DNA from: Sepioteuthis lessoniana
Lineage: Eukaryota; Mollusca; Cephalopoda; Myopsida; Loliginidae
Assembly: GCA_963585895.1 (NCBI GenBank)
Contig: OY757913.1
Location: forward strand, 109,183,232 to 109,247,231
Direction: 5' to 3'
DNA length: 64,000 nucleotides
Position numbers and translations under genes: made by a program. Shown here in pieces: positions 63,846-64,000 of the stretch. A model generated the notes under the pieces. That model was not told the DNA's origin, did no database searches, and saw only the letters and a list, made by a program, of their open reading frames with translations. The stretch's first letter is position 1; every line of letters starts with the position of its first letter.

Positions 63846-64000
63846 CAAAAACTGAAATAATACCACCCACCTGATGCGAACACCATGTGCCCCACTCCCT
63901 GAAAACGGAGGGGTGAGCCCGTGAGATAAATTAACATACGTGTTTGTATTTCTCCGCTTGCAACTTTATTTGTATTTGTCATATTAAAATGTGAATGGGG

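Overview
This window looks like repeat-dense, gene-poor nuclear DNA of a multicellular animal. It is AT-rich, full of (TA)n and (CA)n tracts, and carries no recognisable intact host gene, operon, rRNA or tRNA gene. Nearly every coding stretch I can identify belongs to a transposable element. The mixture (several tRNA-derived SINE families, a 5S-derived SINE, restriction-endonuclease-type LINEs, a SETMAR-like mariner, a Gmr1-type Ty3/gypsy element, long CA/TA tracts) would suit a marine invertebrate such as a mollusc, possibly a cephalopod. That placement is inference only.

I define working families here; the letters are mine. SINE A (about 230-245 bp) has a tRNA-like head and ends in a short hairpin. 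SINE B (about 290 bp) has a different tRNA-like head and ends in GGTTGGTAAATA. SINE C (about 240 bp) ends in CAACTTTACTTTACTT. SINE D is a 127-bp tRNA-like unit that exists alone and also as the head of SINE E. SINE E is a long SINE with a roughly 230-bp body, a variable number of 71-bp tandem units, often a (TA)n tract, and the same 3' hairpin as SINE A. Element F is a roughly 630-bp LTR-like repeat. E copies called '-' read on the plus strand from ATGGCATATCAACC towards GGGGCTGTAG-complement sequences.

Layout: 0-4.4 kb has a mariner end, (TA)n sequence, a split SINE C and a LINE 3' end (3911-4386). 4.7-24.1 kb is a thick layer of SINEs A-E, plus two foldback elements (4703-4972 and 23956-24143) that contain hammerhead-ribozyme-like cores. 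24.3-26.7 kb is broken non-LTR reverse transcriptase with SINEs nested inside. 27.1-28.0 kb is an internally deleted mariner. 29682-34718 is a complete-looking LTR element, flanked by a CTAG duplication, with a Gag-protease ORF and no usable integrase or reverse transcriptase. 35.5-51.4 kb is more SINEs plus remnants of two LINE types. 51783-54058 is a GC-rich probable solo LTR built largely of minisatellites, and 57159-58441 is a solo LTR related to the one at 29.7 kb. The remainder to 64 kb is SINEs.

The most informative relationship is between the LINE at 3911-4386 and the SINEs. The LINE's 3' end is the same hairpin plus CCAA-rich tail that ends SINE A and SINE E, so a probable partner LINE lies in the same window as its dependents. 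A SINE with an A head and a B tail (39749-40030), flanked by its own 9-bp duplication, shows that modules are exchanged and the chimera then moved as one unit. Target-site duplications give a partial insertion order: F into a LINE, SINE B into F, SINE B into E, SINE A into a LINE, and LTRs into E.
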